Part shown: positions 32,438 through 41,187 of the stretch, piece after piece
Layout of the letters: every line of letters starts with the position of its first letter
How positions within the stretch are numbered: position 1 is the first letter of the stretch
NCBI RefSeq assembly: GCF_000832125.1
Contig: NZ_JPRK01000027.1
Span: forward strand, 1-64,000
Length of the DNA: 64,000 nt
Origin: Flavobacterium hibernum
GTDB lineage: Bacteria; Bacteroidota; Bacteroidia; Flavobacteriales; Flavobacteriaceae
Direction of reading: 5' to 3'
Position numbers and translations under genes: made by a program
Notes under the pieces: generated by a model
Told to the model about the DNA's origin: nothing
What the model saw: the letters and a program-made list of their open reading frames with translations, nothing else
Databases searched by the model: none

Positions 32438-32466
32438 CCTACTCTTTTAGGATTTTCGGTTACTCC
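32438..32466 (-). promoter_or_regulatory. Leader element shared by both DUF805 genes (copy 2)
   Basis: On the minus strand this reads GGAGTAACCGAAAATCCTAA followed by AAGAGTAGG, 25 bases upstream of the start at 32412. See the copy at 31532-31559. The strong match outside coding sequence is notable, as most leaders here diverge. Confidence 0.6.
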
Positions 32467-32592
32467 TTTGTTTAAAATTTTGTTAAAATTCGAAACAATA
32501 TTAAAAAAAAATACTTATAAAAACTAATTCTAAATAAGATTATTCTTCAGAAAAAACTTATTATTAAAACCTAGATAAATTTAGTTTGAATT

Positions 32593-33537
32593 TCAAGAAT
32601 AAACCGACTTTATTTTATCTACAATAACCTGCGCTAAACGTTCGTGACTTTCAAAAGTCCAACCCGCAATATGAGGCGTTAACAAGACATTTTTAGCTTG
32701 CAATAAATATTGAAACGCTTCGGGCGTATTTTTATCCTGAAATAATGTTTCGAAAGATAATTTTTCATACTCCAAAACATCCAAACCTGCGCCTAAAACC
32801 TTTTTAGACTTCATGGCGCTAACCAAATCTGCCGTTACTATATTCTTACCACGCGAAGTATTTATGACCCAAAATGGCTTTGCAAATGCGTTAATAAAAT
32901 CAGCATTAACCATTTTATCCGTTTCCGGTGTCCACGGAAGGTGTAAACTCAAAACATCGGCTTTTTGCTGTAATTCTTTCAGTGAAACTTGTTTCGCATT
33001 TTCGTCACCAATATTCTCTAAAATATCATGAAAGACAACTTCTACATCAAAACCACGCAGTTTTTTAGCAAAGGCTTTTCCCATGTTTCCATAACCAATA
33101 ATTCCAACTGTTTTTCCGTCAAGTTCGTGACCACGATTGCTCTCACGGTTCCAATGTCCAGCTCTTATCTCGGCATCGGCTTGATTTAAATTATTGAATA
33201 ATGATAAAATCACACCCAAAGAGTGTTCTGCAACAGCGTTGCGATTACCTTCCGGAGCGGCGATTAAATGAATTCCTTTCGTTTCGGCATACTCACAATC
33301 AATACTTTCTAGACCTGCACCAACTCTGGCAATAAACTGTAAATTGGTTGCTTTGTCTAAAAAGGTTTTATCGATTTTAAAACGGCTTCGAATTACGATT
33401 CCATTATAATCCTGAATTTTAGTTTCTATTTCTTCTTTTGAAGATTTAAAATCGGCATGATTTTCAAAACCTGCATCTTCTAATTGTTGCCAAAGAATTG
33501 GGTTATTGCTGTCTATATGTAAAATTTTGACATTCAT
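32593..33537 (-). CDS. D-2-hydroxyacid dehydrogenase
   Basis: A 314-residue NAD-dependent 2-hydroxyacid dehydrogenase of the phosphoglycerate dehydrogenase (SerA) type, without the C-terminal ACT domain. Visible are RSRFKIDKTFLDKATNLQFIARVGAGLESID, the Rossmann GIIGYGNMGKAFAKKL, WVINTSRGKNIV with catalytic Arg, and NVLLTPHIAGWTFES with catalytic His. A short-chain SerA-like protein may act on glycerate, lactate or 3-phosphoglycerate; the substrate is not determined by sequence. Confidence 0.93.
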   Translation of the reverse strand: MNVKILHIDSNNPILWQQLEDAGFENHADFKSSKEEIETKIQDYNGIVIRSRFKIDKTFLDKATNLQFIARVGAGLESIDCEYAETKGIHLIAAPEGNRNAVAEHSLGVILSLFNNLNQADAEIRAGHWNRESNRGHELDGKTVGIIGYGNMGKAFAKKLRGFDVEVVFHDILENIGDENAKQVSLKELQQKADVLSLHLPWTPETDKMVNADFINAFAKPFWVINTSRGKNIVTADLVSAMKSKKVLGAGLDVLEYEKLSFETLFQDKNTPEAFQYLLQAKNVLLTPHIAGWTFESHERLAQVIVDKIKSVYS

Positions 33538-33663
33538 ATGTAAAGTTTTATTTTGCTAATAAAAAAAAACAAAAATACAGCTTATTCTCCATTTTGAATT
33601 GAGATTATTCATAGTTTCTATCCTAACAAAACATTCGGAATTTTTTATTGGGTTTATTTTTTT

Positions 33664-33671
33664 TAACTTTG
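33664..33671 (+). promoter_or_regulatory. -7 element upstream of nhaA
   Basis: TAACTTTG matches TAnnTTTG and lies 65 bases before the nhaA ATG. A TTG is 13 bases upstream, closer than usual. The leader then has ATTCATCGAG...TTGAAT, a weak hairpin. Tentative. Confidence 0.4.
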
Positions 33672-33736
33672 AAATATAACATTCATCGAGTTTCGTTGAA
33701 TATTTCTCTTTCTAAATCACCTGATCCTTCTACAAT

Positions 33737-34879
33737 ATGAAATTAACTAAGACTTTCAAATCCTTTTTTAACAACGAAAAATCAGGAGGATTACTTTTAC
33801 TATTTGTTACGATTATATCACTTTATCTTGCAAACTCTTCGTTTCAAACAGAATACATTGCTTTTTGGGAAACAGATCTCAACGGACATTCGATCACGCA
33901 TTGGATTAATGATGGCTTAATGGCTATTTTCTTTTTACTAATTGGTTTAGAATTAGAACGCGAAATTTACCACGGTGAATTATCTAGTATAAAAAATGCT
34001 TCGTTACCAATTATGGCGGCATTTGGCGGAATGTTGATTCCGGCCGTTATTTTTCTGGCTTTAAATTTTGGAAGTGCAACACAAAACGGAGCAGGAATTC
34101 CAATGGCGACTGATATTGCATTTGCAATTGGAATTTTATCGCTTTTAGGAAATAAAGTCCCTGCCTCGTTAAAGGTTTTCTTAACCGCATTGGCAGTTAT
34201 TGACGATTTGGGTGCAATAATTGTTATTGCCATTTTTTACACTACAACAATTGCTTTTGTAAATCTTGCAATTGCTTTAGGTATCTGGGCATTCTTGTTT
34301 GTTTTAAATCGAATGAAAGTACAAAACCTGATTCCGTATTTAATTGGTGGTGTTATCATGTGGTATTTCATGTTGAATTCTGGTGTACATGCTACAATAA
34401 CTGGTGTTATCTTAGCATTTGTAATTCCGTTTGGAGATGGCGGCAAAAACTCGTCTTCTTATAAATTACAACACTTTTTACACAAACCTGTTGCCTTTGT
34501 AATTTTACCTTTATTTGCGATTGCTAATACTTGCATCGCAATTCAATCGGACTGGCATGAAGGTTTAAGCCATAGCAACACTTTAGGAATTATATTAGGC
34601 TTAGTTGTGGGTAAGCCTTTAGGAATTATTCTTTTCTCGGCGATTGGAGTCAGTGCAGGATTTTGTTCTTTACCAAAAAGTCTAAAATGGGCTCATATTT
34701 TAGGAGCAGGAATGTTGGGTGGAATTGGTTTTACGATGTCTATTTTCATTACCATTTTAGCTTTTCATGATCCGGAAATCATAGTTTTTTCTAAAATTGC
34801 AATTTTGATTGCTTCAATTCTTTCTGGTCTTTTTGGATTTGTTTATTTGAAGTATATTTTGACAAGAAAGAAAGCCTAA
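33737..34879 (+). CDS. nhaA: Na+/H+ antiporter NhaA
   Basis: A 380-residue inner-membrane Na+/H+ antiporter, with about 12 predicted helices. It shows the NhaA core: HWINDGLMAIFFLLIGLELERE, MATDIAFAIGILSLLG, and LTALAVIDDLGAIIVIAIFYT with the double Asp that binds Na+. The loop GVHATITGVILAFVIP and the C-terminal GGIGFTMSIFI are also standard. It exports Na+ in exchange for protons for pH and salt tolerance. A cytochrome c gene follows 45 bases later. Confidence 0.97.
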   Translation: MKLTKTFKSFFNNEKSGGLLLLFVTIISLYLANSSFQTEYIAFWETDLNGHSITHWINDGLMAIFFLLIGLELEREIYHGELSSIKNASLPIMAAFGGMLIPAVIFLALNFGSATQNGAGIPMATDIAFAIGILSLLGNKVPASLKVFLTALAVIDDLGAIIVIAIFYTTTIAFVNLAIALGIWAFLFVLNRMKVQNLIPYLIGGVIMWYFMLNSGVHATITGVILAFVIPFGDGGKNSSSYKLQHFLHKPVAFVILPLFAIANTCIAIQSDWHEGLSHSNTLGIILGLVVGKPLGIILFSAIGVSAGFCSLPKSLKWAHILGAGMLGGIGFTMSIFITILAFHDPEIIVFSKIAILIASILSGLFGFVYLKYILTRKKA

Positions 34880-34924
34880 TACTTAATCCCTCAGAGATTA
34901 AAACTCCAATCATGAGATTACTAA

Positions 34925-35326
34925 ATGAAAAAAATTAAACATATACTAATCACATCAATAACACTCATTATCTTCTTAGTTGGAGTAATACTATATCATA
35001 TAAAAACATACGTTCCACCAGCTTTAATGTGTGGAATACCAGCCCCTTCATTTTGTGGAACACCAAATTTAACAGAAACGGCAACAAAGGGACAAGAAAT
35101 TTTTAATTCAAATTGCGCTGCTTGTCACAAAAAACATGCGAGATCAACTGGACCTGCACTAAGTGAAACCGATTCTCTTGTGTTCACCAAATGGTTAATT
35201 AATAAGAAGAACATAATTGACAGTACAAAAATTGAAGAATTTGGAATTGATTATCACAAAATGACATTCTCAAAAACCTTAACTAAAGAAGATATAAACT
35301 ATCTTATTGAATATTGTAGAGACTAA
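34925..35326 (+). CDS. Membrane-anchored c-type cytochrome
   Basis: A 133-residue protein with an N-terminal membrane helix (about 6-25) and one heme c site, C64-A-A-C67-H68, in FNSNCAACHKKHARSTGPAL. The distal Met is probably Met in DYHKMTFSKTLT. A short N-terminal extension holds two Cys in MCGIPAPSFCGT, which may form a disulphide. It is small and monoheme, anchored on the periplasmic side. Its electron partner cannot be told; nhaA upstream is not obviously linked. Confidence 0.85.
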   Translation: MKKIKHILITSITLIIFLVGVILYHIKTYVPPALMCGIPAPSFCGTPNLTETATKGQEIFNSNCAACHKKHARSTGPALSETDSLVFTKWLINKKNIIDSTKIEEFGIDYHKMTFSKTLTKEDINYLIEYCRD

Positions 35327-35344
35327 TTAATTTTCACCAATAAC

Positions 35345-35377
35345 AAACCCGACAGGTGTTTGAAACCTGTCGGGTTT
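35345..35377. terminator. Terminator after the cytochrome c gene
   Basis: Perfect stem AAACCCGACAGGT / ACCTGTCGGGTTT. A related palindrome (AACCTAACAGGTTT) sits at 42053-42083 after serS, suggesting a shared terminator-like repeat family. Confidence 0.8.
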
Positions 35378-35390
35378 AGCAACAACGAAA

Positions 35391-35430
35391 AAATCCCAAA
35401 CTCCAACTAAAGAATTGGAATTTGGGATTT
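35391..35430. terminator. Terminator after proC
   Basis: A 16-base stem with one mismatch, AAATCCCAAACTCCAA / TTGGAATTTGGGATTT, between cytochrome c and the proC stop at 35454. On the minus strand it is followed by T-rich sequence. Confidence 0.8.
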
Positions 35431-35453
35431 TTATATTTGAGATTTATAGAATT

Positions 35454-36230
35454 TTATCCTTTAATCTGTTTCAAAGAAGTCTTTATTCCTTTAATTAAAG
35501 AAGAACTGAAACCATTATGCTCCATTTCGTTTAATCCAACAATTGTACAGCCTTGAGGCGTCGTTACACGATCGATTAATTGTTCTGGGTGTACTTTTTC
35601 CTCTAGCAACATTTTTGCAGCTCCTTTTACGGTTTGTGCAGCGATTGCTAAAGCTGTTTGAGAATCAAAACCAATTTCGATTCCAGCTTGCATTGAAGCA
35701 CGAATGTATCTTAAAGCATATGCTGTTCCACACGCGCCAAGAACAGTTGCTGCGTCCATTAGTTTTTCGTCAATAATTGGAGCTGTTCCTAAATCCTGGA
35801 ATAGATCAACAATTGGCAATGCTTTTTCTCTGTCTTTTTCAGGAAATGAAATACAAGTTGCCGATTCGCCAAATTGTGCCGCAATATTTGGCATAATTCT
35901 AACCACCGGATATTCGTTATTTGTTTTTGATTGTAAAACATCCAAAGACAAACCACTTACTGCCGAAGCAATTGTTTTTCCTTTAATTACCGGTAGAATT
36001 TCTGCCAAAACAACATCAACCTGATATGGTTTTATGGTTAAAACCACAACATCTGCTTCTTGAATATTATGTTTATTATCTGATGAAACTGTAATTCCAT
36101 ATTCTGATAAATATTGAATACTTGCTGTATTTCGTCTTGTAACGGTAACTTGATTATTTTTTGAGAATTTTGCAATTCCCAGAGCAATAGAAACGCCAAG
36201 GTTTCCTCCTCCTATTATATGTACTTTCAT
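35454..36230 (-). CDS. proC: Pyrroline-5-carboxylate reductase
   Basis: ProC reduces pyrroline-5-carboxylate to proline with NADPH. The 258-residue protein has the Rossmann loop MKVHIIGGGNLGVSIALG, VVLTIKPYQVDVV, RIMPNIAAQFGESATCI, VTAL-type GACGTAYALRY, and the signature GAAKMLLEEKVHPEQLIDRVTTPQGCTIVGLNEME. The Met-Pro-Asn segment is characteristic. Single gene between terminators. Confidence 0.95.
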   Translation of the reverse strand: MKVHIIGGGNLGVSIALGIAKFSKNNQVTVTRRNTASIQYLSEYGITVSSDNKHNIQEADVVVLTIKPYQVDVVLAEILPVIKGKTIASAVSGLSLDVLQSKTNNEYPVVRIMPNIAAQFGESATCISFPEKDREKALPIVDLFQDLGTAPIIDEKLMDAATVLGACGTAYALRYIRASMQAGIEIGFDSQTALAIAAQTVKGAAKMLLEEKVHPEQLIDRVTTPQGCTIVGLNEMEHNGFSSSLIKGIKTSLKQIKG

Positions 36231-36633
36231 TCTGGGTTGATTTTTAATTTGTTATTGGTTGGCTAATAGCAGATTTTTCGACGTGTAAATTACGCAGATT
36301 TTACAGATTTTAAATCACTGCAATCCATCAATTTGTGGCAAAAATCTAAAATTCAAGAATTCATTCTGGCTATTTCAAAAGCATTATACTATCTAACTCT
36401 TTTCGAAAGGAACGCGGATGAAACGGATTTACCAAAGTAAAAACGCGGATAAAAACGGATTTTTTAAAACAAATAGATGAAAAATCCGTCTAATCCGTGT
36501 TTTCGCGATAGCGAATCTGCTTCATCCGTGTTCCTCTATAGACAATTTAAGCTAGCAACTCTTTCAAAGTCCCAAACCCACTTTCTTTAAATTTGTGTTC
36601 GTAATGCACAAAATTCAGGCATCTATACTATTC
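36231..36633. other. Repeat-rich spacer between proC and mgtE
   Basis: No gene is seen in these 403 bases. The part next to proC has ACGCAGATTTTACAGATTTTAA-type words, which reappear at 58560-58600. The right half holds a large imperfect hairpin (36409-36534). Confidence 0.7.
36409..36534. repeat. Long imperfect hairpin with GCGGATGAAACGGATT words
   Basis: GGAACGCGGATGAA (36409-36422) pairs with TTCATCCGTGTTCC (36521-36534) with one mismatch. A second arm, AAAACGCGGATAAAAACGGATT, pairs with AATCCGTCTAATCCGTGTTTT inside. The unit is built from repeated CGGAT words. Confidence 0.75.
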
Positions 36634-38040
36634 TTAGAGCAGTTTTCCTTTTAATAACAAAGAAGCAATCGTAAAATAGATTACTAATCCTGTTACATCG
36701 ACTAAAGTTGCCACAAATGGAGCTGATGAAGTCGCAGGATCCAGCTTAAGTCTTTTCAGCAAGAAAGGTATCATTGAGCCCGAAAGTGTTCCCCACAAAA
36801 CAATAAACACTAACGAAAGAGAAACTGTTGCTCCAATTGCAAGCCAATGCTCTCCATATTCGTAAAGTCCTGTTTGTTGCCAAACCATAATTCTGATAAA
36901 ACCAACAATTCCTAAAATAGCACCTAACAAAAATCCTGATGCAATTTCCTTTTTCATTACATACCACCAGTCTTTCAGCGTCAACTCTTTCAACGCCATT
37001 GCGCGAATGATAAGTGTCGCTGCTTGTGAGCCTGAATTTCCTCCACTAGATATAATAAGTGGAACAAATAATGCCAAGACTACTGCTTTTTCTATTTCTC
37101 CTTCAAAAAATCCCATTGCCGAAGCGGTGAACATTTCTCCAATAAATAAAACGACCAGCCAAGTTGCTCTCTTTTTGACCATTTCGCCAAGACGAGTTTG
37201 AACATATGGTAATTCTAATGCTTCAAGTCCCCCGAATTTTTGAATATCTTCGGTATCTCGTTTTTCTATTTCATCTTTGATGACATCAATAATATCATCA
37301 ATTGTAATGCGTCCTACTAAACGCCCTAATTCATCTACAACAGGAATAGCTTCCAAATCGTATTTATCCATTATTCGAGCTACCTCAACATCTGGCGTTT
37401 CTACATTTACAGAATATAATTTTCTGATATAGATATCTGAAATCTGTGTTTTGGTTGATGTTGTCAATAAATCTTTAAGTGACAATCTGCCTTTAAGTCT
37501 ATTTTCATCATCAACAACATAAATAGAATGCACTCTCGAAACGTTTTCTGCCTGAATGCGCATTTCTTTCACGCAAGTCAGTACATTCCAGTTTTCGTTG
37601 ACTTTCACCAACTCTTTATGCATTATACCTCCGGCTGTATCTTCGTCGTAACGCAATAAATCAACAATTCCTTTTGCGTGTTCAACGTCTTGAAGTTCTG
37701 AGATTACTTCGGCTTTTCTATCTTTTGAAAGTTCACCAATAATATCAGCCGCATCATTTGTCTCAAGTTCATCCAGCTCTTCAGCGATTTCTTTAGGCGA
37801 AAGTCGGCTTAAGATTTTTTCACGCAAATCATCCTCTAATTCCAGAAGAATTTCGGCTGTTTTTTCGCTATCTAAAACTTTAAAGATATAGGTTGCTTCA
37901 TCAATGTCAATTTCATCAAGAATTTCAGCGAAATCCGCGTGATGCATGTCATTTAATAAAATCTCTAACTCTGTATTATTTTTAGCTTGAATGAGTTGAG
38001 CTATTGTTTTAATTAGCTCTTTGCTGATTTTAAACTCCAT
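36634..38040 (-). CDS. mgtE: Magnesium transporter MgtE
   Basis: A 468-residue Mg2+ channel of the inner membrane. It has the N-terminal Mg-sensing superhelix (about 10-130; [17 protein letters not shown]...), tandem CBS domains (about 135-260; [24 protein letters not shown] and [20 protein letters not shown]), and a C-terminal pore domain of five helices with [23 protein letters not shown]-like segment. The gating helix connects them. It overlaps the rsmA stop by 11 bases at its start, so it is translated after rsmA. Confidence 0.97.
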   Translation of the reverse strand: [468 protein letters not shown]

Positions 38041-38809
38041 CGGCTTCTATTTTTTGAGTCAAAACAATAAATTCGTCTACGCTTAATTGCTCCGGACGTT
38101 TATCAAAGATAGTGTCCAATCGCAAATCATCTGATAAATTTAATGTTTTCAAACTGTTACGTAATGTTTTTCGTCTTTGCTGAAAAGCCGTTTTTACAAC
38201 CGTAAAAAACAATTTTTCAGAGCAAGGAAGACTATAATCTTCCTTTCGGGTCATTTTCATCACACCCGACTTGACCTTGGGCGGAGGAATAAAAACATTT
38301 TCGTCTACAGTAAATAAATACTCAGTATCATAGAAAGCCTGTGCTAATACCGATAAGATTCCGTAAGCTTTTGAGCCTTTTTTCTCGCAAATACGTTCAG
38401 CAACTTCTTTTTGAAACATCCCAGAAAATTCCGGAATCTGATGTTTAAATTCTAAAGTTCTAAAAACGATTTGTGTCGAAATGTTATAAGGAAAATTTCC
38501 AATAATGGCGAATTGTTTATTTTCGTAAACTTCGTTTATATTGTATTTCAGGAAATCCTGAGAGATAATTTTATCTTTTAATTTTGGATAATTTTCACCC
38601 AAATACACCACAGATTCTCCATCAATCTCTATCACGTGTGTATTAATTGGTTTGTCAAGCAAATATTTAGTCAACACACCCATTCCTGGTCCTATTTCTA
38701 AAACCTCATCGTATCCCTTTAAACTTAAAGTATCGGCAATTGCTTTGGCGATGCTTTCGTCTTTCAGGAAGTGTTGTCCTAAATGTTTTTTGGCTTTTAC
38801 TTTTTCCAT
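38030..38809 (-). CDS. rsmA: 16S rRNA dimethyladenosine transferase
   Basis: RsmA (KsgA) dimethylates the two adenines of the 3'-end hairpin of 16S rRNA. The 259-residue protein has KKHLGQHFLKDESI, the SAM-binding VLEIGPGMGVLTKYLL, IGNFPYNISTQIV (NLPY-type motif with Phe), VNVRP-type region PPPKVKSGVMKM and FQQRRKTLRNSL. It is upstream of mgtE with an 11-base overlap. Its 5' spacer contains a TTAGACTTCTTAGAT inverted repeat family shared with the next spacer. Confidence 0.96.
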   Translation of the reverse strand: MEKVKAKKHLGQHFLKDESIAKAIADTLSLKGYDEVLEIGPGMGVLTKYLLDKPINTHVIEIDGESVVYLGENYPKLKDKIISQDFLKYNINEVYENKQFAIIGNFPYNISTQIVFRTLEFKHQIPEFSGMFQKEVAERICEKKGSKAYGILSVLAQAFYDTEYLFTVDENVFIPPPKVKSGVMKMTRKEDYSLPCSEKLFFTVVKTAFQQRRKTLRNSLKTLNLSDDLRLDTIFDKRPEQLSVDEFIVLTQKIEADGV

Positions 38810-38835
38810 CTTCTTTTTTAGATTGTTCGACTTTT

Positions 38836-38886
38836 AGACTTCTTAGATTATTAGGTTTTTAGCAAGTCTAAAAATCTAAGAAGTCT
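38836..38886. repeat. TTAGACTTCTTAGAT inverted repeat before rsmA
   Basis: AGACTTCTTAGAT (38836-38848) pairs with ATCTAAGAAGTCT (38874-38886). It lies between the DUF4286 gene and rsmA. The stretch right before the start, TTTTTTAGATTGTT, is nearly the same as in the spacer at 39221-39308. Confidence 0.75.
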
Positions 38887-38905
38887 AATGATCTATAAAT
38901 CTCTT

Positions 38906-39217
38906 TTAATGTTCCGAAATCAACTCCAACTCTGTTCTAAAAGAAAGTAGTTTATCTGCAAATAATCCTAAAGCTTCCTGATGAAATTTTGGTTCATCTT
39001 CAATATAATATCTTTCTAAAGTTTCTTTGCTGTCCGTAACATATTGTACAGAATAAGTGATACCTCCCATTTCTTCTTCAATCATAACTCTTACGATTCT
39101 TGCCGAAGAGAACTTTTGTGTTGCCAAAATTTCCGGTATATGTTTTTCCTGCATCCACTTTAGCCATTGGTCTTTAACGCTTTCGTGTATATTGGTAGTA
39201 ACGTTGTAAATAATCAT
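38906..39217 (-). CDS. DUF4286 family protein
   Basis: A 103-residue protein matching DUF4286: MIIYNVTTNIHESVKDQWLKWMQEKHIPEILATQKFSSARI, then ITYSVQYVTDSKETLERYYIEDEPKFHQEAL. It looks like a small ferredoxin-like fold (dimeric alpha/beta barrel). No catalytic residue is obvious. It lies between the TPR protein gene (upstream) and rsmA (downstream) in a same-strand series; role unknown. Confidence 0.88.
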   Translation of the reverse strand: MIIYNVTTNIHESVKDQWLKWMQEKHIPEILATQKFSSARIVRVMIEEEMGGITYSVQYVTDSKETLERYYIEDEPKFHQEALGLFADKLLSFRTELELISEH

Positions 39218-39220
39218 TCT

Positions 39221-39308
39221 TTTTTAGATTGTTAGACTTCTTAGATCTTTAGATTACAAGATTTTAGAAAAGTCTAATAATCTAAGTAGTCTAAAATCTA
39301 ATAATCTG
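39221..39308. repeat. TTAGACTTCTTAGAT inverted repeat before DUF4286
   Basis: Starts with TTTTTTAGATTGTTAGACTT and continues with TTAGATCTTTAGATTACAAG, then the reverse form AGTCTAATAATCTAAG. Same vocabulary as 38836-38886, and again immediately upstream of the start codon. Confidence 0.75.
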
Positions 39309-39310
39309 TT

Positions 39311-41092
39311 TTATAAATTTTTATCTCCTCTTAACTGTCGGTATTTTTTTCTGGCATCAACAAAGTAAATACTATCCTGATGATTAAAAATTACCTTCTC
39401 ATATAATGGTTTTGCCTTTTCGGCATCGTGTAATTCGTCGTTATAAATTTCTGCCGAAAAGAACAATGCTTCATCTACATAAATTCCGTCGCCATGATTG
39501 TCTATGATCTGTTGATATTGGCTTAAAGCCGAACTAAAATCTTTTTGACTTTCATAAATTTTACCTAAACGCAACAATGTTACAGCTTCTATTTCTTGCC
39601 CTTTGTACGTTTTTAAAACACTCAAAAACTGATTGGTTGCTTCTTGCTTTTTGTTCTGATAGATTAAAAAATCACCTTTTGCAAATTGCTTCAACGCTGT
39701 TTGTGTCGAATCAGCAACTGTATTATCATTTATTAATAAAAAATATTCTAGTGCGTCATTGGCAATTAATTGCGTGTTCGCTGCTTTTAATTCTTTAAAC
39801 TGTTTTAAAGCCCACTCAAAATCTCCTTTGTAATAACTCGTTTTTGCTGCTTTTAAACTTGCTTCGTGCGCCATTACATCATTCTTTAAATCCAATTGAA
39901 TTTGCGAATAATAAATCAACGCCTGATTGAACTTTTCTTCTAAAAGCAAGATGTCTGCCAACTCCATCTTAGCATCTGCTTTTTGATAATCGTTCAGGTT
40001 TAATTCTAGTGCTTTTTTAATAATCGCCTTAGCTTCTTCAGTCTTTTTGAGATTAAAAGCCAGGAAATGCGCCTGAATTATTTGCAAAGATAAGGTAAAA
40101 GGAGTTATTTCATAGGTTGTAAGCAATTGTTGTAACTCTGTATTGATAATTGGATAGTCTTTTTCCTGAGCTTTATCGATTTTAATTTGCATTAAATACG
40201 AATTGGTCTGAACCAATAAATCTAAATCTTTAGTGTTTTGAAGTATAAAATTGAGTATTTCCTCGGCGGTATCTGTATCGTCTTCGCTCATGGCAAACTG
40301 ACTTAGATTAACAATACTAGAAAGTGATTCCGGTTCGCGCTTGTAAATTGCTTTTTCCTGAATAAAGGCTTTTCCAAATTCTTTTTGTTGAACATAAAAC
40401 CAACTCAAATAGTGATTCCAGAAAACATCCTGATCTTTTTGCGTTCTTAATATCAAAGCTTTACGCATGGCATCCTTAAAAGCAGTATTATCTGTTTCGC
40501 CATTCATGAAACGAGCTAATTGTGTTTGAATTAAATTAGCATTTTGAGGATTATTATACGATTCGGTCAATAAAAGATCAATCATTTGATCTGTTTTCCC
40601 TAACTGTCCGTACAACATTCCGATCTGGAAATTAAAATTGTAATTGGGCTGAACCAGCATTGCCGTTTGGTAGGCTTTTAACGCATATTCTAGTAATACT
40701 TTTTTCTCAAAAGAGTTTCCAATTCCATAAACATCATTGGGACTCGTTTTTATTTTTTCGATTGCTTGTTCGTAGTGACTTTTGGCTTTGGCATCATTTT
40801 TTTGTAATTGAAAATTATATCCCAATTCAACTAAAAAAACACCTTGTTTGTATTTATTGAAACGATCCTGAATTGCTTTTTCGGCAATATCAAATTTTTG
40901 CAATTGCTGATAACAATCGACCGTTCTTAAAAAGTATTGTGTATTGGATGGAGAACCATTTAGCAGTTCTTCGTAACTGATTTTGGCTTTTTCAAAATCA
41001 CCTTTATCATAGTAATATTGCGCGAGCTGATCATTTTGAGCAAATGAAAGAGTTGACCATAATAAAACGATATAAATAAAGATGTTTTTCAT
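39311..41092 (-). CDS. TPR repeat protein, exported
   Basis: A 593-residue protein with a signal peptide (MKNIFIYIVLLWSTLSFAQ) and about 12-14 tetratricopeptide repeats in series. Clear units are YYYDKGDFEKAKISYEELLNGSP, YLLLE-type segments, and the C-terminal LRLGKIYESQKDFSSALSQYQQIID and EAKPLYEKVIF. Such proteins form superhelical scaffolds for other proteins. It looks like a YbgF/BamD-type periplasmic scaffold in this phylum, but the exact partner is not known. Located between lgt and DUF4286. Confidence 0.9.
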   Translation of the reverse strand: MKNIFIYIVLLWSTLSFAQNDQLAQYYYDKGDFEKAKISYEELLNGSPSNTQYFLRTVDCYQQLQKFDIAEKAIQDRFNKYKQGVFLVELGYNFQLQKNDAKAKSHYEQAIEKIKTSPNDVYGIGNSFEKKVLLEYALKAYQTAMLVQPNYNFNFQIGMLYGQLGKTDQMIDLLLTESYNNPQNANLIQTQLARFMNGETDNTAFKDAMRKALILRTQKDQDVFWNHYLSWFYVQQKEFGKAFIQEKAIYKREPESLSSIVNLSQFAMSEDDTDTAEEILNFILQNTKDLDLLVQTNSYLMQIKIDKAQEKDYPIINTELQQLLTTYEITPFTLSLQIIQAHFLAFNLKKTEEAKAIIKKALELNLNDYQKADAKMELADILLLEEKFNQALIYYSQIQLDLKNDVMAHEASLKAAKTSYYKGDFEWALKQFKELKAANTQLIANDALEYFLLINDNTVADSTQTALKQFAKGDFLIYQNKKQEATNQFLSVLKTYKGQEIEAVTLLRLGKIYESQKDFSSALSQYQQIIDNHGDGIYVDEALFFSAEIYNDELHDAEKAKPLYEKVIFNHQDSIYFVDARKKYRQLRGDKNL

Positions 41093-41097
41093 ATTTC

Positions 41098-41187
41098 AGT
41101 CTTTTTTCAGTGGTCAGTTTTCAGTCTCAGTTTTCAGTCTCAGTTTACAGTATTCAACGCAATTCACTGTAAACTGCGACTGAATAC
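41098..41187. repeat. TTCAGTCTCAGTTTTCAG repeats before the TPR gene
   Basis: CAGTTTTCAGTCTCAGTTTTCAG-type words repeat in tandem; the end (CACTGTAAACTGCGACTGAATACT) reverses the CAGTATTC/CAGTTTACAG part, forming an imperfect hairpin. Again a palindromic word-repeat directly upstream of a start codon. Confidence 0.7.

Noticed and set aside
35543..36024. Plus-strand frames opposite proC
   Set aside because: Antisense shadows of a well-recognised enzyme.
36241..36633. CRISPR-like array from repeated CGGAT and CAGATTTTACAG words
   Set aside because: Repeats are irregular in length and spacing, are palindromic as a whole and no cas genes are nearby.
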